In this document: piece after piece, positions 60,505 through 64,000 of the stretch
Numbering within the stretch: position 1 is the first letter of the stretch
Layout of the letters: every line of letters starts with the position of its first letter
Source: Paracoccus sp. R12_2
GTDB lineage: Bacteria > Pseudomonadota > Alphaproteobacteria > Rhodobacterales > Rhodobacteraceae
Assembly: GCF_017744015.1 (NCBI RefSeq)
Contig: NZ_JAGHRA010000014.1
Coordinates: forward strand, 1-64,000
Length of the DNA stretch: 64,000 nucleotides
Direction of reading: 5' to 3'
Made by a program: the position numbers and the translations under genes
The notes under the pieces: generated by a model
The model's input: only the letters and a program-made list of their open reading frames with translations
Told to the model about the DNA's origin: nothing
Databases searched by the model: none

Positions 60505-61071
60505 ATGTATATTCAACGCACTTTCCGTACGTCAATCTTGGGTCTGCTCTCCGTCAGCCTCCCTGTTTTCATAGCTGCGCCTGCCGGGGGCTACCCGATC
60601 GACTGCGCGATATTGCTCTGCCTTGCGGGTGGGTTTCCTGCATCCACTGAGTGCTCAGGGGCACATGCCGAGATGCTTCGGCGGATCACGCCGTGGCCGA
60701 TCGAGCCGCCTGTTCAGTTCTGGCGTTGCCCGATGGGAGGTACCGTTGGCTTGTCGCGAAATGTCGGCGAGCCTTCCCCAGAAATCCGCATGTATCGCGA
60801 TGGCATTGAGGTCTGGCAGCTGTCGAAGCGAACGACCAACAGCAGCGGCGGGCGGGAGTCTGAGGCCTACGCAGTGCGTAATTCCTATGATGCTGTCGGC
60901 ACTTTCCAGCGTGTGTCCGTGGAACCTCTGGCCGTTCCACCATGGGCCGATGAACAGGTGCGGATCCATACCGGTACGACGCTCCTCGGCGATTTCGGAA
61001 GCTTTGACGCCATCCTGATGCGTCACCACGATTATCTGGGCGAACCCTCATACGAGTGGATCAGATACTGA
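60505..61071 (+). CDS. secreted TrbM/KikA-like conjugal transfer protein
   Basis: 188 residues. It has a signal peptide (TSILGLLSVSLPVFIAAPAG) followed by PIDCAILLCLAGGFPASTEC and LRRITPWPIEPPVQFWRCPM, a spaced C...C...C pattern like TrbM/KikA proteins of conjugative plasmids, where cysteines form disulphides in the periplasm. The second half (RDGIEVWQLSKRTTNSSGGR, TGTTLLGDFGSFDAILMRHH) is beta-rich and specific to this type. Context with RcgA-like and orphan repC genes supports a conjugation role. Confidence 0.6.
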   Translation: MYIQRTFRTSILGLLSVSLPVFIAAPAGGYPIDCAILLCLAGGFPASTECSGAHAEMLRRITPWPIEPPVQFWRCPMGGTVGLSRNVGEPSPEIRMYRDGIEVWQLSKRTTNSSGGRESEAYAVRNSYDAVGTFQRVSVEPLAVPPWADEQVRIHTGTTLLGDFGSFDAILMRHHDYLGEPSYEWIRY

Positions 61072-61174
61072 GTGCCGAAGCGATAGCCTGCGTGGTGCCT
61101 GACCATCCGAGCATAACGCTCTCCGCATATTTGCGCTTAAACCCCAAAGAGGAGCACGAGCAGAATCAGACAGA

Positions 61175-61264
61175 TCACCCGAAATTGAAAACCCCCCGCA
61201 CGGGGTCCGCACGAGGGGGCTTTGGGGCGTAACACAGGTTTGGCGACCTGCATTGCTCACTAAC
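61175..61264 (-). ncRNA. candidate antisense countertranscript upstream of orphan repC
   Basis: On the minus strand a stem (61192-61219) of C5 with G5-6, extended inside by six pairs around an ACC loop, is followed by TTTTC. G-U wobbles stabilise only the minus-strand RNA. A promoter-like pair, TTTTCA (61293-61298) and TATGCT (61271-61276), 16 bp apart, lies upstream. The predicted RNA is about 85-90 nt and is antisense to the leader of the repC-like gene, as in repABC operons. Confidence 0.5.
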
Positions 61265-61376
61265 GTTAAGAGCATAGTTACCTTCCCAACCCTGAAAATC
61301 AAGAGCAAAAACGCATCTGTGCGAACAGATCCGATATGCCTGCGGAACCTGTGCCTCAACAAACATGAGGACAGAG

Positions 61377-62633
61377 ATGGCATTTCAGAGGGCGGCGCAT
61401 CCCGCCGCGACGCGGGCCTACCGCGACACCGAAGACGAACACCCGAGGCTGCCGGGGAATATGCAGCGGGACAGCTTTGCGGCCCTGGTGGAGCGCGTGG
61501 CTCCACATCTGGGCGTTGGCCGGGCAGCTGCGAATACCTTTGTACGCCTGGCGTCGATGACCCGGCCGAGTGACTGGACCAGTCCCGACAGATCCCCTGT
61601 CATCTATGCCGCGGCCGGCGAGGTGGCAAAGATGCTGGATCGATCGCAAGTGCGCACGCGCGTGATCACCGCCGAGCTGGAACGCGCCGGGCTGATCGAG
61701 CGGAGGACAGCCGCGAATGGCAGCCGGTCGCGGGCGGCGGGAACCGGGCTTTACTTCGGCGCAGCGATTGCCCGCGCTGCGGAACTGATGGCGCTGGATG
61801 ACCAATTGAAGGCCGAACGGCAGCAGGCGATCTTTCTGCGCGGCCAGCGGAGCACCCATAAGCGTCACCTGACTTGCGCACTGGATCGTTTGTTCGAGAT
61901 CAGCCCGCACTGTCCGGAGGCCAAAGCGATCCGTCAGGAGGTGGAGGCGTGGCCTTCAGCCGAACGGCTTCATTGCATGGACCTCGCCGCACTCGAATCC
62001 CATGTGGATGAGGCGGACAGGCTGTGCAGAACCGTGCTGGATCTTCTCGATAAACGGGAAGAACCGAACGGTGAAACGTTCGAAAACAATCGACCCTATC
62101 TACAAGATACAACTAAAGAATCCTTGGTATCCTGTAACGAGACCGTGGATAAGCGGAGCGCGGGCAAGCCCGCGCAAGACAGATCCCATGTCGTGCCGCC
62201 TGACGGCGGCCCGAATTGCCGAGAAAAAGATGATGGGGCGGCCAGCGGAGCGCTCAAGAGCGAATTTATCGCCCGGCTTGGACCACAGAGGCTCTTCGAT
62301 CTCGCCTCACCGGAAATGCAGCTCTATCTCAGCGGACGGGCAGAGCCGGAATATCTGCGATTCCACGATTTCGTCTGGGCTGCCGAGCGGCGGGTGCCGG
62401 AACTCGGGATCAGCCCCGATGCCTGGAACACGGCGCGCGAGGTGATGGGAGAGGACAGCGCCATGCTGTCGATCCTGATCCTGGATGCTCGCAAATCCGA
62501 GCCGGGCCATGTCATCTTCAAGCCCGGCGGCTACTTGCGGGCCATGACGGAACGATACCGCCGTGGCGAGCTGTACCTGATCCGCAGCCTGATCGGGCTC
62601 AGCGAACGCCAGAGGGCAGGGCACGGAACATGA
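61377..62633 (+). CDS. repC: orphan RepC-family replication initiator
   Basis: 418 residues from ATG 61377 (GAGG upstream; ATG 61365 is an alternative). The N-terminal domain reads FAALVERVAPHLGVGRAAAN, TFVRLASMTRPSDWTSPDRS and AAAGEVAKMLDRSQVRTRVI, TAELERAGLIERRTAANGSR, the RepC winged helix. The C-terminal domain, SPDAWNTAREVMGEDSAMLS, and KPGGYLRAMTERYRRGELYL matches the C-terminal box of the repABC RepC at 42.4 kb. No repA or repB accompanies it. It may be a remnant of a second replicon, a repressor, or an extra initiator linked to transfer. Confidence 0.85.
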   Translation: MAFQRAAHPAATRAYRDTEDEHPRLPGNMQRDSFAALVERVAPHLGVGRAAANTFVRLASMTRPSDWTSPDRSPVIYAAAGEVAKMLDRSQVRTRVITAELERAGLIERRTAANGSRSRAAGTGLYFGAAIARAAELMALDDQLKAERQQAIFLRGQRSTHKRHLTCALDRLFEISPHCPEAKAIRQEVEAWPSAERLHCMDLAALESHVDEADRLCRTVLDLLDKREEPNGETFENNRPYLQDTTKESLVSCNETVDKRSAGKPAQDRSHVVPPDGGPNCREKDDGAASGALKSEFIARLGPQRLFDLASPEMQLYLSGRAEPEYLRFHDFVWAAERRVPELGISPDAWNTAREVMGEDSAMLSILILDARKSEPGHVIFKPGGYLRAMTERYRRGELYLIRSLIGLSERQRAGHGT

Positions 62634-62950
62634 AACCCGAAAAGTTAGCCGCCGCGATCCTGCTTCTGTCCTTTCACCCGGCATTTGCGCAGGCACCGAT
62701 CTGTATCCCGCCGGAAGAGCCCTTCGTGCCGGCCGACGACGCAGCTTTCGGGGAATATGCCGACTTGGTGGCGGAAGACTTCGAACGGTATTTTTCGGAA
62801 GTCCGGCCCTACATCGCTTGCCTCGACGCCGCGCGGCAGGATGCCTTTGCCCGTGCGCGGGAAGTTTCCGCACAGCACGAGGCGTTTTGGAAACGGGCCG
62901 ACGAGATGGGACTGACGGAGGAAGTCGCAACCGATGCCGACCCCGAGTGA
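62630..62950 (+). CDS. small secreted protein after orphan repC
   Basis: 106 residues with signal peptide (KLAAAILLLSFHPAFAQ). Two cysteines (APICIPPEEP and YIACLDAAR) may form a disulphide; the remainder is a charged helical segment (FARAREVSAQHEAFWKRADE). ATG 62630 overlaps the repC stop by ATGA, so it is co-translated. No family recognised; secreted helical proteins of this kind occur in conjugation regions. Confidence 0.6.
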   Translation: MKPEKLAAAILLLSFHPAFAQAPICIPPEEPFVPADDAAFGEYADLVAEDFERYFSEVRPYIACLDAARQDAFARAREVSAQHEAFWKRADEMGLTEEVATDADPE

Positions 62951-63011
62951 CGTTCCGGCCGATGCCGGTCCGGCGCTCGATCCTCAACGTCTCGCTGCCG
63001 GTTCCGGCATC

Positions 63012-63407
63012 CTACCAATAGCGGCGGCATATGTGCCGCGCGATCATGATGCCGGCAAGATCCTTGCCATCCGGCAACATGCAGCTTCCGATCCATCGAT
63101 CATGGCTGCGCCTGCCATTCACGTGACAGGCGAGGGACTGACCCCTGACCAGTTGCTGCATGGCGGATTTTGCGCTCCGCCCGTCGGCGGTGCCCAGTTC
63201 GGCGCAGTCGAGAGAGCCGAAGCGGATGGCCTGACCCCGGACCTCGATAGTGTCGCCGTCGCGCACATCCGTCACAGGGCCGGCGATCTTTTCCCGCGCC
63301 AGGATGGGGACGAGCCATGGCACGTATTCGGGAAATCGCTCAACCGGGTCGATGGAGAGGGTCGACAGCGCCAGGAGGCTGAGGACAATAAGGGCAGGGG
63401 ACTTCAT
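63012..63407 (-). CDS. secreted thermonuclease (SNase-like)
   Basis: 131 residues from ATG 63407 (ATG 63443 gives a 12-residue longer form). A signal-like N-terminus (KSPALIVLSLLALSTLS) precedes GPVTDVRDGDTIEVRGQAIR, FGSLDCAELG and SAKSAMQQLVRGQSLACHVN, the SNase beta-barrel with its DGDT motif. Catalytic Asp is in DGDT; the usual Glu/Arg pair is less clear (CAELG and NGRRSHDRWIGSCML). It converges with the upstream secreted protein. Small SNase-like proteins are common in plasmid transfer regions. Confidence 0.8.
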   Translation of the reverse strand: MKSPALIVLSLLALSTLSIDPVERFPEYVPWLVPILAREKIAGPVTDVRDGDTIEVRGQAIRFGSLDCAELGTADGRSAKSAMQQLVRGQSLACHVNGRRSHDRWIGSCMLPDGKDLAGIMIARHICRRYW

Positions 63408-63500
63408 GTCACGGTTTCTAGCAGAAAAGCGGGCTTTGTTCATGAAATGTTTCTCGCTCGATGCGAACATGGTAAACTCCATCTGAAAGGAGATCGAGCC

Positions 63501-64000
63501 ATGACCCGGCCCATTCAGATCAGGACTGCAAGTCAGCGCGAAGTTGCGGCGTTCCTGGCGCGCCAACGCGATGAGGAAAGCAAAGCCGCCCAAGCCAGAG
63601 CGGCGCGCGATCGGCAGTGGCAGAAGGAGATCGACGAACTGGATCAGGAATGCGAGGCGTGGGAACAGGCTGCGGCCCAATTGCTGGATGAAGGACGGGA
63701 GCTCTTCGGGAGCGACACCGCCGCAGGTCAGGAAATGGCCCAGATCCTTGATGCCCGTGAACTGGCGGCGCGGCGGCGAACGACGGAAGCGGACCAGCGT
63801 GCCAGCTATAGCGGCATCACCTCCAATGAGGCTTTGAGACAGGCTGTCGGCCAGGTGGCACCACTGCACATTCTGATCTCGATTGTGCCGCTTCAATTCG
63901 TGGCCTTGATCGGCATGAACCCCACGGTCCCCGTCCTGATCGCCGCAGCCTATGTCAGTTTTTGGGTCTGGCTCCATTGGCGCAAGATCCTCGATCTTGC
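63501..64000 (+). CDS. coiled-coil membrane protein, incomplete at the window end
   Basis: 166 codons visible with no stop before the window end. ATG 63501 has a good AAAGGAG upstream. Residues 10-75 are charged and heptad-like (FLARQRDEESKAAQARAARD, KEIDELDQECEAWEQAAAQL). From about residue 125 two hydrophobic helices follow (HILISIVPLQFVALIG and VLIAAAYVSFWVWLHW). A coiled coil with membrane hairpin is seen in conjugation accessory proteins, but no family is recognised. Confidence 0.65.
   Translation, partial: MTRPIQIRTASQREVAAFLARQRDEESKAAQARAARDRQWQKEIDELDQECEAWEQAAAQLLDEGRELFGSDTAAGQEMAQILDARELAARRRTTEADQRASYSGITSNEALRQAVGQVAPLHILISIVPLQFVALIGMNPTVPVLIAAAYVSFWVWLHWRKILDL

Noticed and set aside
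61192..61220. Terminator of the TrbM-like gene on the plus strand
   Set aside because: On the plus strand the stem contains A-C mismatches and has only CTTT after it; it pairs better on the minus strand, so it was assigned to the antisense RNA.
63012..63977. A 321-residue version of the secreted nuclease
   Set aside because: The first 178-190 residues overlap the start of the plus-strand coiled-coil gene and lack any domain; the signal peptide begins at 63407 (or 63443).
1..64000. CRISPR arrays, rRNA or tRNA genes
   Set aside because: No regularly spaced repeats, cloverleaf or rRNA-like sequence was seen on either strand.

Overview
The window looks like part of an extrachromosomal replicon from an alphaproteobacterium of the Rhodobacterales (Roseobacter/Paracoccus type). 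Supporting signs are high GC content, a complete repABC replication/partition operon (39.1-42.6 kb) with an antisense countertranscript and paired 16-bp palindromes, an orphan second RepC (61.4-62.6 kb), a RcgA-like regulator with an alpha/beta hydrolase that resembles regulators of plasmid conjugation, three toxin-antitoxin modules, and many insertion-sequence remnants of the IS21, ISL3, IS66, IS5 and IS110 families. I see no rRNA, tRNA or CRISPR array.

Layout. 0-4.4 kb: the tail of an IS21-like element, an MgtC/SapB membrane protein, an acidic secreted protein and an HPP-CBS membrane protein. 4.4-11.8 kb: a tightly overlapping fatty-acid beta-oxidation operon (FadE acyl-CoA dehydrogenase, FadI-like thiolase with an internal amber codon, FadJ multifunctional enzyme, acetyl-CoA hydrolase/transferase). 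11.8-15.1 kb: IS debris, a complete ISL3 element and an IS66 fragment. 15.2-17.8 kb: a nitric-oxide response island (cupin, NsrR, flavohaemoglobin Hmp with an NsrR-like operator, broken NnrS). 17.9-35.6 kb: a cassette bounded by two direct 251-bp copies of a small element with IS21-type ends. It holds istA and a truncated istB, a broken DUF4123 gene, and a complete PQQ-alcohol-oxidation module: NosR-like flavo/iron-sulphur membrane protein, ApbE, XoxJ-like binding protein, PedF cytochrome c, beta-propeller, PQQ-associated ABC binding protein, a quinoprotein dehydrogenase with the Asp-X-Asp lanthanide signature, and a response regulator/FIST/hybrid-kinase set.

35.7-48.3 kb is the plasmid backbone: HNH-like zinc protein, DUF1612/HTH protein, serine recombinase, VapBC, repABC, parS-like palindromes, a large ParB-like protein, then a mosaic of broken plasmid genes into which PrlF-YhaV and RelB-RelE type modules are set. 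48.4-55.5 kb is accessory: a frameshifted sugar transferase, an autoregulated TetR/VOC/GFA/DUF6958 operon whose first transcript may be leaderless, an SDR with a small membrane protein and a divergent LysR regulator, and two uncharacterised genes. 55.5-57.5 kb carries IS5 and IS110 elements. 57.5-64 kb looks like a conjugation/replication control region: hydrolase and RcgA-like regulator, TrbM-like secreted protein, a candidate antisense RNA, orphan RepC, a small secreted protein, a secreted nuclease and a membrane protein that runs off the window.

Several genes are broken by single changes (amber, ochre or opal codons, one-base deletions in homopolymers). Some may be real decay and some may be sequencing error. 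The identifications rest on motifs and remembered family features read by eye; no database search was possible.
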